Shown here: in pieces, positions 1 to 10,741 of the stretch | Layout of the letters: each line of letters opens with the position of its first letter | Numbering within the stretch: position 1 is the stretch's first letter | From: Stemphylium vesicarium | Taxonomy: Eukaryota; Ascomycota; Dothideomycetes; Pleosporales; Pleosporaceae | Reading direction: 5' to 3' | NCBI GenBank assembly: GCA_004380135.1 | Contig: QXCR01000180.1 | Span: forward strand, 1-53,218 | Length of the DNA: 53,218 nt | Position numbers and translations under genes: made by a program | The notes under the pieces: model-generated | The model's input: only the letters and a program-made list of their open reading frames with translations | Told to the model about the DNA's origin: nothing | Databases searched by the model: none

Positions 1-214
1 CGCCCTCCTCAGTCTTTGTCAGATTCCTTGATTTAGGCCAGCGATCTGCTTGTGGAGTCTGTCCTGCGCGTCGGCGGCTTAGTGTTGTATGAGTGACTTT
101 GTAGATAGCTGCAGCGCGTCGCAAGGAGAGTGTCGCGTCTTGTTTAAGAGCTTGAAGGGCAGTCTGTATCTGACGCTCATTAGAAGGCTCTATCTGGTGT
201 TGTTGTTGAGGCAT
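1..214 (-). CDS. Fot1/pogo transposase, N-terminal 71 residues (partial)
   Basis: An uninterrupted frame starts at ATG 214-212 and runs off the window. It begins MPQQQHQIEPSNERQ and continues into a helix-turn-helix DNA-binding region of pipsqueak/CENP-B type, with LSLRRAAAIYKV and TLSRRRAGQ motifs at about residues 31-55, then a lysine/arginine-rich linker ending in NLTKTEE. In this superfamily the domain binds the terminal repeats, and a DDE endonuclease follows in the missing part. The start is supported because the RIPped copies at 30193 and 44641 align from the same codon, where ATG reads ATA and CAA reads TAA. The start lies 80 bases from the element tip, a normal leader for this family. 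There is no stop within the window, so an active gene is possible but unproven. Confidence 0.88.
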   Translation of the reverse strand, partial: MPQQQHQIEPSNERQIQTALQALKQDATLSLRRAAAIYKVTHTTLSRRRAGQTPQADRWPKSRNLTKTEEG

Positions 215-294
215 CACGTATAGAGGTAGAGTTGGTGGGGGCTTGGCAAAAGTGGTGCACGAACCTGTGTGGTGCACGAACCCGTGAGGTACGT
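1..294 (-). mobile_element. Fot1/pogo-like DNA transposon A1, 5' end, cut by window edge
   Basis: The right end carries the family-A terminal repeat, which reads on the minus strand ACGTACCTCACGGGTTCGTG followed by a second copy of the GGTTCGTGCACC motif. A TA dinucleotide at 295-296 is the expected target duplication. The same ends bound the complete copies at 30193-32057 and 44641-46483. Unlike those copies, this one keeps normal CA and TG dinucleotides, so it looks free of RIP and probably inserted late. The other end lies outside the window, so completeness cannot be judged. Confidence 0.93.
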
Positions 295-297
295 TAT

Positions 298-788
298 AAG
301 TATTATAGATTTATTAATTATTTTTATTTTTATAATATTATATCTATAGCTAAGTATATTAGCCCTACTATTATTATTTTTTAGCGTAAATATAATCTTA
401 AACTTATATTATTCTAATTCTTATAATTATTAAATTTATTATTTATAAAGTATCTTAGTAGTTATAAATATAACTAAGTTCTTATAATTTAAGAATATTA
501 TAAGTTCTAAGTAACCTTTAGTATATACTCTCTAATACTTTAAATAAGTAATAATAGCTAATAACTCTTTATTATAAATATTATAGTTCTTCTCTAGTCC
601 TAAAAGCTTATATAAATAATAGGTAATAAGATACTATTAGTTTTTATAAAGCTAGCTAGTATATTCTCTTAATGTAAAATCTAATAAGTTAGTCTTAAAG
701 TATAGAGATTACTCTAATTAAAATATATAGAAGTATAATAGTATTATACTTATATTCTTAAGTATCTAGAAGGCGTCTTCTACTTTCT
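298..788 (-). pseudogene. Ty3/gypsy family D RNase H fragment (relic)
   Basis: On the minus strand a degenerate frame reads KKVEDAF, then later NYNIYNKELLAII, NYKNLVIF and SRANILSY. This is the RNase H domain of a Ty3/gypsy polyprotein, whose usual form is EAF..LK, NY.I.DKELLAI, DHKNL and ADALSR. About a dozen in-frame TAA/TAG stops and D-to-N changes fit RIP. It begins abruptly at about 788, directly against the end of gypsy B, and its missing upstream RT is found at 32060-32969. Its downstream side runs into the pogo element at 1-294, inserted at the TA 295-296. I read this as the rest of gypsy D separated by an inversion. Confidence 0.8.
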
Positions 789-800
789 TACTCTACGCTG
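785..800. other. Left breakpoint of proposed 32-kb inversion
   Basis: On the minus strand the gypsy B frame ends ..GDSVE at GTAGAG. One base later the gypsy D frame begins AAG AAA GTA GAA GAC (KKVED). The two frames differ, so this is not one polyprotein. The partner junction is at about 32967-32974. Short sequences (AAG of D, AGAG of B) appear at both junctions, as expected after end joining of staggered breaks. Confidence 0.72.
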
Positions 801-2917
801 TCCCCGCTAGCAGTGTCTAGCTGCGCTGCGCCGTCGTTACTAATGGTGTCTAACGGTTCTTTACTTAAATTAAGACGCACTCTAGTACGCCCTATACGTG
901 TCCTTACTAATAATACCTAGCTATTTACTAGGTCTTTCTTGTCCTCGCTAGCTTCCTAATAGTATTAGAATATAGGTTTTAAGATCTATATTACGCGCTT
1001 CTAAATACGCTTATCTTTAGCGCCTATAAGTATATCTTATTCTCTTCTTAAGAGGGCGTTAGCTCTTATATTCTACTTACCTAGTTAATATAGTAATTTT
1101 ATATTATAGCGACTTAGTAGCGTAGTCTAGTATACTTAATATTTACTTTAGAGCTTTAGCTTTATAAAGTATTTAAAATTTTTATAATTAGTTATTACTT
1201 TAAAGCTCTTAATTAAATATAATTTAGTATCTTACTCTTTAAAGTAGTAGATAATAGTAAATAGCTATTTATTATAGATTTTATAGTTATACTCTTAGGC
1301 GTTATTCTTTCTAGAGAAGTATGCGTAAGGACGTAGTACTCTCTTATTATTATATTGCGATAGTACTCTTCCTACTACGTAGCCTAATAAGTTATATTCT
1401 AGTATAATATCGCGTTCTAGATTAAAAGTAGTAAGATTTAGCTCTATAAAGAAGATCTTCTTTAGCTTTTTAAATACTAATTCTTCTTTAGGTCCCTAAG
1501 TAAAGCTTATATCTCTTATTAGTTAAGTAAGAGAAGAAGTTGTTCTAGCAGAGTTCTTAATAAACTTTTAATTAAAGTTTATAAAATTAAGAAATAACTA
1601 AACGTCTTTTACTATTCTAAGGGCCTTCTAATTCTTAATAGCTTTAACTTTATCTAGATTTATATAAATACCTTTTTTAGCGTTAATAATAAAGCTAAGG
1701 TACTTAGTAGACTTTATTTTAAACTTATATTTCTTAATATTTATTTAGAGGCCTACTCTCTAAGGCGTACTAAGAATCTTTTAGACCTACTCTTAGTATT
1801 AGTATAAACTACTATCTATATAGATTAGTACATTTTTAAAATATACTAAGTAGGACTTATTAAGATACTCTCTTAAAGTCTAGTTAATATACTACTAGAA
1901 AGTACTTAGGGAATTTACTATATTAAAAGAGGTTACTAACTACTTAAAAACACTAAAACGCGTTTAGAAAGTTATTTTTTACTTATTACTTTTAACTATA
2001 TAGATCTTATAAAAGGCTATAATTATATTTAGCTTAGTAAACTTTTTAAAATTATTTAAGTTATTAAGCGTCTCTTAGATTAGTAGTAATAGGTACTTAT
2101 TCTTCTTAGTTATCGCGTTTAATGCTTAGTAGTTAATATATAATTAGAGTCCTCCTCTAGGTTTATAGTAAATAAGACTAGCGCTAAAGCTAGTAAGCTG
2201 CTTACGCGTATAAATATCTTCTTAAGTAGAGAGGTGAGCTTCTTTTAGAGTACTAAAAGCTTATCTCTTAATATACTATATAGCGGGCCCTATAGTAGCT
2301 ATAGCTACTAACTATCTTTTAACTTAAACTTAATTTAATAGTCTACTCTAGATTCTCTATATAGAGAAAGCTTTACTAATTCTTTAAAACTAAAGAGTTT
2401 ATAGTAGCTCTAATAATACTTTAGTAGTAATAATCTTATATCTACTACTTTCTTTAGCGCTAACGCCTTATTAATATCTATAATAGAGATAGTAAATACG
2501 CGTACTCTAGTCTCTAGGTCCTTAGATCTCTTTAGAAGACCCAAAAATGTAGCTACGCTTACCTAGCGGGCGACATTCTAGCTTATAACGCTCTTATTGC
2601 ACTTTACTTAAATGCCCTTTAAGTATATAAATAAGCTCCTTTTTACTAGAGCGATTATAATATTCTAGTAGTCTATCTACCTCTTTCTTAGAATAATGTC
2701 CTTATCTATATTATTAATAATATATACGCAGGCGACCTCTTAGTAGCTATATATATTAAATTTAAAATAAGAAACTTATTTAATCTTAAATAGCTTCTTA
2801 TTAATTATCTTAATTATCTAAGAAATAATTAAAAAGCGCTTAAGATAGCTTTAGTAAGTATACTTATAACTAACTAGTACGTAGTATAAATATTTACTAT
2901 CTATTAACGCTATAGTA
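796..2917 (-). pseudogene. Gypsy B pol: RNase H and reverse transcriptase, RIP-inactivated
   Basis: Translated on the minus strand, the RT part runs from about 2400 to 1520, with an LPEFKELVK-like opening (seen as LFSFKELVK) and a ..FIRVSS.. block. It continues into RNase H at about 1510-960 with LERDIILEYN, GYVVGRVLSQY, RPYAYFSRKNNA, VITNYKNF and RANALLRRE. The tail ends ..KEPLDTISNDGAAQLDT. These match the connection, DASG, VLSQY, AYFSRKN, DHKNL and ADALSRRE blocks of fungal gypsy polyproteins, with several D-to-N changes. Dozens of TAA/TAG codons sit at expected Q and W positions. The protease end merges with the Tc1-like insertion at 2918. The gene cannot encode a protein. Confidence 0.86.
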
Positions 2918-5029
2918 TAGAGGGGTGACATAAAAAAAAAGATCTTTAAAAAGTTACTACTTTTAACGCTCTATAACTCTAGAACTAGAAGAGCTAGAAA
3001 GATGATTTTCTAGATTCTAAAAAAAGAATAACTAGCTCTATAGTATAGTAGACTGGAACACTAGCTTAGTAAGCACTATTAGAGCGCTAAATAGTGATAT
3101 AAAGAGAGAGAAAAAAAAGATAATATAAATTCTAATAGAACTTTTTAATTAGCGTATAAAAGTCTCTAAAAAAAATATGTAGAAAACTAGCTTATGTAAG
3201 TATTACGTAAGCTTTACTTCTACTAGTACTACTATCTTAGTCAAATTTAAAAAAAAATTAAAGCTAAAGTACGCTAAAAAAGTACGCTAACATTACATAA
3301 TAATCTACTAGTATTTTTCTATATAGTCTTCTCTTTCTACTTTTAAAATTTATCTTCTCTATTATCTCGCACTATCTTAAAAACTTTTAAAATTTAAAGA
3401 ATAAGTTTCTACTCTATTATTAGAGAATAACTCTATTACTTCTATTAGTAATAATCTAGGAAAATCTTTTAGAAGTATTTCTAATACTCTTTATCATATT
3501 AAAAGAAAAAATAATATACTTCTATCTACTTTAAGCCCTAAACTAGGCCCTTCTTTTAACATAACTAAAAGAACTAAAAGAGCTTTTAATAGAGACTTAA
3601 CTAGAAGTCCTGAAAAAATAAATAAGCGTATTATAGAAGATAATAGTTTAGATCTTTCTACTAGAAGCCTACAACGCTTACTAAGAGAAGAGAACTACTC
3701 TATTAATACTTCTAAGAAAAAGCAGCTTTTAAACGCTAAAAAAGCTAAAAATCGCTACTTGTACGCTGAAGAGACACTTAAAAATATAAAAAAAAATCTA
3801 TAACAAAGTTATTTTTTGAATAAGTTAGCTTTATAGCGTAGGCACGGAGCTAGAATAGAATATAGTAGAAAACGCTATAATAAGAGAGTTAGAAAGGATT
3901 TAGTCTCTATAACTAGTAAAAGTAAGTTTAAAATTCTTAAAAATTACTGAAAAATGCTTTAAAATATTTTAGATTTTTCTAGTATTTTTGAATAATTTTA
4001 GCTCTTATACTAACTAAGATATAGGCCGCGATATCTCTATCTCTATTTAGGGAACAATTTAGATAGGTAGTAGATCTAAGCTAGTAATAATTAAGACGCC
4101 TAAAATTACTACTAGCTTTACTAATACCAAGTATATTAGAAAAGTTCTAATACCTATAGTAAAACCTATTATAAAAAGAGGTAAGTTTAATAATCTTTAT
4201 TTTAATCTTAAGAAGGCTATAACTTTATAGTATTTTACTATATTTTTAAGATTTTCTGATTTTTTATAGGCTAATATATTATTCTATCTAAGTTAGAAAT
4301 TTTAGTAGAATAACACTAAGATCTATAAAACTATAGAGATTTTATCTTAGTTTACTAGAAATAAGATTACTCTCTTTAAGTATCCTTCTTATATCCCTAA
4401 TTTAAATCCTATAGAAAATATTTAGAGCTTATTAAAAAACGCTCTAAATAAAAGAGCTAGAGCCTCTTTAGGCCTAGGTACTAGCGAGAAGAGTATAGAA
4501 GCTTTTATTAAAGCTATACTAGAAAAGTAGAATCTAATACTATAAGAAGCTATAGATAATTATATATTATCTTTACCTAGAAGATATAAAGTAGTAATAG
4601 ACGCTAAGGGGTAGTATACTAAGTACTAGCTATCTAGTATAGTTAGTTATGCCTAAAAAGCTTTAAAAAAAGCTTAAAAAAAAAGCTTTTTAATACAATA
4701 TTTTATTCTTTAAATAAAAACTTTTAAAACTCGAACGTTTTATAGTTCATAGTTTAAACTATAATATTATAGATTTTTAAAGATTTTAAAACTACCATTA
4801 AAAAGATGAATTAGATTCTGTAGTATCTTTTTTTATACCACTATTTTCACTGCGTTATAAGACTACCAAGGTGCTTACTAATTAAAACTTTGAGTATCTT
4901 TAGTTATAAAGCTAGCTGTTCTCTTTCTAGAACTTAGAAAATCTTCTTTCTAGCTTCTCTAGTTCTAGAGTTATATATCGTTAAAAGTGGTAACTTTTTA
5001 AAGATTTTTTTTTCTATGTCACCTCTCTA
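2918..5029 (+). mobile_element. Tc1-like element 1 (2.1 kb), inserted in gypsy B
   Basis: Both ends carry imperfect inverted repeats of about 58 bp beginning TAGAGGGGTGACAT (left) and TAGAGAGGTGACAT (right, reverse strand). Each is flanked by TA (2916-2917 and 5030-5031), the standard Tc1/mariner target duplication. Length and internal sequence match the copy at 26276-28378. It interrupts gypsy B between pol (below 2917) and gag (above 5032). Confidence 0.9.
3370..4653 (+). pseudogene. Tc1-like transposase relic (element 1)
   Basis: Aligned by eye to the better copy at 26730-28020. The conserved blocks are a helix-turn-helix N-terminus, a basic LTRSPEKINKRIIEDN stretch, RRHGARIEYSRKR and a C-terminal YIPNLNPIEN block. 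An intron-like insert at 3922-4024 starts GTAAGT and ends CTAACTAAGATATAG. The start codon is lost (ACT where the sister has ATG), and TAA/TAG stops and frameshifts are numerous. The intron position agrees with the two sister copies. It is non-functional. Confidence 0.78.
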
Positions 5030-5031
5030 TA

Positions 5032-6600
5032 TTATAGATAGAGTTTATGATTAGATTAGTTATTAGAGGTAAAGTATTTATACATTAGTATTAAAACTAG
5101 TTCTAAATACTACTTATTTACTAATTTATCTTTAAAAGCTTTAAGTTAAGACTTTAACTTAAAGCTACTCTTTTCTTAAATTCTCTAAGTTACTATTATC
5201 TAATATTTTCGCGTGGCACTTATAAGTAGGTGAGAGTTCACGCTAAGCTACCCTACTCGCCTTAGTACTCTTTAGCTTAGTACTCTTCTTATAGTTTCTC
5301 GCTATATATCCTTTCTTACTATAGAAGTAGTACTTAATCTAATTACTATTTAGTCTCTATTTCTTTATACTTACTTCATTAGCCTTTATAGATTCTTAAT
5401 CTATATTCTTTAGTAGTAAGGGCGTATAAGCGTAGCTTTACTTATTCTAGTAATAAGGCCTATAAGTATACTAGGTTAATCTTTCTTATAACTTATTATA
5501 AAAGTTAATATTAAAGAGATTATTAAAATCTTTATTTCTTTATTAGTATATTTTTTAAAGCTAATATATTTTAAAGTCTATAGTATAAGTTATTAAAGTT
5601 CTATATTAAGACCTTTATTAAATATCTCTTAGAGAATAGTACTACTTAATTTTTAATATAGTTTTCTATATAACTATTTAAACTTAGAGATAGAATTATA
5701 AATTAATTATTAATCTTACTTTAGATACTAAATTTTATTTAAGGCTTACTTTTATAAGTATATATTAAGAAATTAACTATTTATATACTACTATATTTCC
5801 TTTACTAAACTTAGTTAATTCTCTAGTATTTAGAGTAGAAAGACTTAATTAGCCTTATTTTTAATTTAGCTAAAGACGTATTATTTCTTTATATTCTTAG
5901 TAAGAAATAAAAATTTATTATACTTAAGTTTTTCTTTATACCTATACTTCTAACTTAGATAATTAGTATAGCTATTATTATATTACTTTAGATTAGGGAG
6001 CCTCTTTTTATTTAGTTTTCTTAATATAGTCAGCGTTATTATACGATTTAAGTAACTTTTAGGCATTAGTATAAATATAGTTTACTATATTTCTTGCTAT
6101 TTAAGCGCTTCTAACTAAGAGGTTATTAGAGCTATTATCTATGTAAGCTAAGTTAAGGCTGCTATTATTGCTACTATCGCGTTCTAAGACGCCTTTGGTG
6201 AGCCCTTAGGTGACTCCCTAGCCCCAGCTACGCCCTTCGTTCGCCTTGCGATTTCGTTAATTATTAGCGCTATTATAGCTTCCTTCTATCTATTATTCTT
6301 AAATATTTAGATAATATCTTACTATATTTTATTATTAGGTACTTTAGTAGGGTGTATTACTAACGCGTAAGCTAATAGCTTATTAGTACTAAGATTAGGT
6401 AAATTATTTTCTATCTTATAATTTCCTATTAGGAGGCTTACTTCTTAGCTATATATATACTTACCTCTCTTTATAGGACTTCTAAATAATAACTACTCAT
6501 TAATTACTCTTGCACTAGTAGTTATATTAGCTAGTATTATAGCCTATATCTTATTTAATAAAGGACTAATAGAACTTATATAATAGACGTAGATATGATT
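5032..6600 (-). pseudogene. Gypsy B gag relic with decayed CCHC zinc knuckle
   Basis: On the minus strand near 5330-5270 the frame reads YYFYSKKGYIARNYKK. The family motif is C-x2-C-x4-H-x4-C. All Cys and the His are now Tyr, each change being the G-to-A or C-to-T expected from RIP (TGT to TAT, CAT to TAT). Upstream, 5350-6500 holds an Ala/Lys/Glu-type gag region I cannot align in detail. One stretch at 6185-6250 keeps normal composition. Gag packages the RNA in Ty3/gypsy elements. Position between the LTR at 7072-7320 and pol fits. Confidence 0.7.
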
Positions 6601-7071
6601 ATCTTCTTAATACCGCTAATTAGCCTTTAGATAGCTCTTATATACTTTAGTAGACTAGATCTACCTCTTTAGCCTTTATAAAGATTATAGAATTTTTTTA
6701 ATTATTACTACTTACTACTTTATAATATTTTTTATAATTAGTAAGACCTATTACTTAGTACTTTTATAGTATTGCGTAAAGATTTTTCTATAGTATTTAT
6801 AATATATAAAGATATATATTCTACGCTAGTATAATATAAGGCTAGTAGTATAATTAACTAAGCGTCTTATAAGGCTATAGTTTTAGATAAGTAATTCTAT
6901 AATAGCTTATATCTAGTAGTTTTTTAAAGGCCTTTTAGATAGTAGAGTAATACTAATTTTATCTAGTAAATTAACCTACTTATATATAAGAAAGAGGTAG
7001 TTAAAAAGTTTAATATATATTATATTAATAGAGTCTTATAGTAAGGCTCTACTAATTAGACTTAAATATAA
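6601..7071 (-). other. Gypsy B leader between 5' LTR and gag
   Basis: No domain is recognisable. The stretch is RIPped and lies where the primer-binding site and leader should be, just inside the LTR. The primer-binding site itself cannot be read because of mutation. Confidence 0.45.
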
Positions 7072-7320
7072 TATATAAGAGGCTATACTTAAAGAGCTAC
7101 TATATTAATATACTAAGATTATATTTAATAAAGAAAAGGTTTAAGAATAGCTATAGTCTAAAGGTTATTTAGGGGCGGTAGCTTAAGATATTATTTTACT
7201 AGCGCGCTAGTGTAGAGTCTAGGTGTCTAGCGGCTCACCTAGATTCTATAAACAGTGCGCCCTGCGCACGTGACCGAGATCCCATCGAGGAACAAGCTGA
7301 CTGGGCTTCAGCCCATTACA
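7072..7320 (-). repeat. LTR of gypsy B (5' LTR, 249 bp)
   Basis: On the minus strand it starts TGTAATGGGCTGAAGCCC and ends AGCCTCTTATA (ancestral TACA). It aligns over its whole length with the plus-strand LTR at 34615-34861, including the shared GCGCAGGGCGCAC, CTAGCGCGCTAGTAAAATAA and CCCCTAAATAACC blocks. The part near 7200-7320 keeps normal CA/TG dinucleotides. The flanking five bases (7321-7325, tatat) equal the reverse complement of those after the other LTR. Confidence 0.88.
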
Positions 7321-7669
7321 TATATATTTACTTTATTCTTTATAATATTCTTATATAGATTAGGCTTTATTATCTATACTTATTATAATACTTACTATAT
7401 TCTTTAGAACTTAGTAAGTAACTAGCTTATATCTATAATTTATATAGCATAGTAAGTACTTTATAGCTAATAACTTTATACTATAATAAGCTAATTATAC
7501 TATTAGTAAGAGTTTAATCTAATTACCTTATAGTTTATTAGCGTATGTTCTTAGATACTATTCTAGTATCTAGTTTAATTATTTTATTTAGCTATTAGTT
7601 TTAAAGTAAAAACTAATTAACAGCTTCTTTTTTATACCTAATTTGACTAAGAAAGTATTCTAATATATA
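7321..7669. other. RIPped sequence between gypsy B and pogo G
   Basis: AT-rich sequence with no readable domain. By position it should continue gypsy relic L, but no motif proves it. Confidence 0.35.
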
Positions 7670-9518
7670 ACATGGTTGGCAAGCGAGCGGCACAGGCAAG
7701 CGAGCGGCGCACCCCACCAACTTCCTGCGCCTGTTCAAGCGCACACCACAACCATGTTAAGAGATAACATATACAAATTTATATAGCAGATTAATTAGTA
7801 TCTAGAGAATTATTTTTGCACGTACGTAAGTTGTGACTAGTCTCTCTGCACCTCCTGCATCGCGCGAGAGCCTGGCGGCTAAGGCCTGATCGCTCACCAC
7901 CTTGACGCTGTTCACGCTTAATCTGCAGGTTAGCCTCCTTTTAAGCTATTGTATCCTCTTCTTCTCTCTTTATTAAGGTCCCACGCTTTTATATCTACTT
8001 CTTTCTGCGCTACCTACGCTTACTTACTACTTTATTAGCTCTCTTAAGGCTAGCGATATAATTACGCATTAGCTTAGCTAAGAGCATTATTACCTTAGCG
8101 CTCTTTTTAAGCTAGTCGATCGCTTTAATAATTAAAGCTAGTAATAAGCTCTTATGCCGGCGTACGCGCTCACGTATTAGAGTTGATTGAGTATTAAGCT
8201 CACGTACGTTACTTAGCTTACGAGCCTCCTAGATAGCCTCTGGCAGAGTAGCTAGAGAAGGCGTACGCAGCTATACGTTAAGCTTTAATAGTATAACGTC
8301 TAGTTAGAAAGGTATAAGGCCTACACCTTAAAAGGCTAAGTAAATATTAGCTAAGTTAAATAATTAAATAAACGCTACCTTAAAGGTAGGTAGAAACTTA
8401 AGCTTAGTAATATAGTTAATATAGTAGTGGATTAGGCTCTTAACCTCATGGCTGTACGCGCGCTTTAATGGCGAGAAGCAGGCAACGTTAAGAGGCTGGA
8501 GTAGGTGAGATGAGTGAGGTGGCATATAGAGCGTGTAGATATTATTCTCTTTGTAGAGCTCTTGAAATTCGAGAGATTAGTGGCTCTTATAGCTATTAAG
8601 GATAAGTAGGCGACGCGCACCTATAATACGAGCCTTCGTATAAGTGTTAAAGTGCTTTAGCTACTTAACTCCTAACCTATTAGTTATCTAGCTATTATTA
8701 CTAACTATAATAGCCTAGTCGCGTGGAATATCCTCCTCGTACTAGGTAGATAGGTAATACTAGCTAGTAAAGATAAGGAATAGTAGTACTAACTAGCTAG
8801 TAGTATTAATTATAGTGATTACTATTACCTACTTATAATTACCTAATTAGATAGCCTTTAGCCTACGTCTTCTCTCTAACGCTATTATAATAAGTAAAGT
8901 TATAATTTTATTTATTTTAAAGCTAGTCTTATAAAAGTTATAAATATTATTATTATAAATACTATACTTAGCTTTTATTTACTTTACTAGATTAAACTAG
9001 CTTTTAATTAGTATAGAATTCTTATATAGAGCTCTCTATCTATTATACGCTTAGTTAAAACATGTCGTAAGACTATCTATACACTTAACAAAGTTAGCTG
9101 GCCACTTCTGTCTAACCTAGCCTGCGCCGCGCGCAGCGAGCAGCTTATTAGCCATATCACGTATAGCTGCGTACGTAGGTGCAAATCCACATAGATCCAG
9201 ATCAAGTATATAGCCAACAATCACCTGCTCTTCTAGCTGGGTGAGCTTCCTTGAGTTGGGCTGGCAATCGCGTCGAGCAAGCGTGCCAGCGCGTCGGCGG
9301 CGGAGCGCTGTTTCAGCTACGCTGTACATTGCAGCAGCAGCACGGTTGCCTCTAAGTTGTTTAGCATTAATAGATAAGATAGCAAGTTAAATATCTGCTT
9401 TATTTAAAGCTAATAGAGTAGCGCTGCGTTAAGCCATTGTACGTTGTGATGGGAGAGGTGATTAAAGATGGTGGGGTGCGCCGCTCGCTTGCCTGCGCCG
9501 CTCGCTTACCAACCATGT
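7670..9518 (-). mobile_element. Fot1/pogo-like transposon G (1849 bp)
   Basis: The inverted ends read ACATGGTTGGCAAGCGAGCG at 7670 and, on the other strand, ACATGGTTGGTAAGCGAGCG from 9518, each followed by a second GGCAAGCGAGCGGC motif. TA flanks at 7668-7669 and 9519-9520 are the target duplication. Size equals the Fot1/Pot2 class. The right third is little mutated while the middle is strongly RIPped. An extra inverted tip (ACCATGT) lies at 7751-7757. Confidence 0.93.
7850..9437 (-). pseudogene. Fot1/pogo transposase of element G, inactivated
   Basis: The ancestral start is ATG 9437-9435. Codon 3 is already TAA, and another TAA falls at codon 16; both are CAA in sense. After these a 70-codon open run at 9329-9117 begins MYSVAETALRRRRAG and holds NSRKLTQLEEQVIVGYILDLD and DMANKLLAARGAG. 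This is the CENP-B/Tc5-type DNA-binding half of a Fot1 transposase. Downstream KWPANFVK and IYNFYKTSF (family WNFDETGF; the catalytic Asp is lost) lead to a RIP-saturated DDE half. The open run alone is not a gene. Motifs vanish toward 7850, so the end is approximate. Confidence 0.85.
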
Positions 9519-9520
9519 TA

Positions 9521-9908
<388 letters not shown>

Positions 9909-10741
9909 GACCATAGAGCTGATGTTTTTTGGGTTTATTCTAGTAGTGTATTAAATAGTTACTTAAGATATTCTATACTTACGCTTATAAGTATGATATA
10001 GTAAATATCTTTACTAAGTATTTAACTATTTTCTTTAATTTTATATATCTATATTTTAGAGACTTATATAGTTTTATAAAAAGTTCTTTTCTTATATATA
10101 GAGGAGTATAGGATTAATTTATTAAATCTATATCTTAGTACTCCTTTTTATCTTATAATAGTTTATTGGAGCAATTTACCTTAGGCTTAAACTACTACTT
10201 AGCTATTTCCTACTACTAGCGTTATTATAGCGTCTCTACTCGCGCGGTTATTCTAGCTATTCTAGCTAATTCTAGCTAGTTATACTTTAGACTACTATTA
10301 GGTATCTTCTTAAGTAGAGTATTATATAGCTTCTAGCAGTCTTCTTCTTATAGATTAGATTCTAAGTTTAGAATTTCTACTACTCTATTAAGTATTTTAG
10401 CTTAGTAAGTAATATTAAAGTTAAACTAAAAGAGTATCTTGCTTATTAAACTTATTTTCTAATAAGTTTCTAAACTCTTATAAAACTTATAGAACTCTAT
10501 TCATCAAAAAATACTTTAACTTAGTTAAGAAAATTTAATAAGAACATTTTTTACTATTTTGAAATATAAATTACTCTAAGTAGGTTCTTATTATAAATAT
10601 TACAATTAAGTTTTACTATAAAGAGTATATAGAATAATAGAATACTTGTCTTTGTTTTCCATTATTATATAGCTAAAACAATATAGTGCTAAGTATATAA
10701 TCTAATACATTAGTCTTAACTTGCGTCTCACATACTGCCTT
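9909..10741 (-). pseudogene. Gypsy L RNase H and flanking relic
   Basis: On the minus strand, 10740-10500 reads FYILFIVKLNCNIYNKNLLRVI, which matches the FYSRKLSP..NYDIYDKELLAI block of gypsy RNase H. Towards 9909 a Gln/Asn/Arg-rich low-complexity frame continues but without recognisable motifs. It is the continuation of the RT at 12926-12075 once the Tc1-like element between them is removed. Confidence 0.6.

Larger units (their letters stand above)
789..7320 (-). mobile_element. Ty3/gypsy retrotransposon B, 5' LTR through RNase H
   Basis: Reading down the minus strand, the order is LTR (7320-7072), leader, gag with a decayed zinc knuckle, reverse transcriptase and RNase H, stopping abruptly near 789. 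A Tc1-like element (2918-5029) splits it. Integrase and the 3' LTR are missing here but occur in matching form at 32970-34861 on the other strand. Removing the nested element leaves about 4.4 kb here plus 1.9 kb there, a normal size for a chromodomain Ty3/gypsy element. Stops are dense throughout and RIP is heavy. Confidence 0.85.

Noticed and set aside
298..6600. Mitochondrial or plasmid origin because of the extreme AT content
   Set aside because: Nuclear retrotransposon and Tc1 domains with RIP-type transitions explain the composition.
9117..9329. 70-codon open frame on the minus strand as a separate gene
   Set aside because: It is only the stretch between RIP-type stops in the pogo G transposase; the true start is upstream at 9437 and the frame continues in decayed form below.
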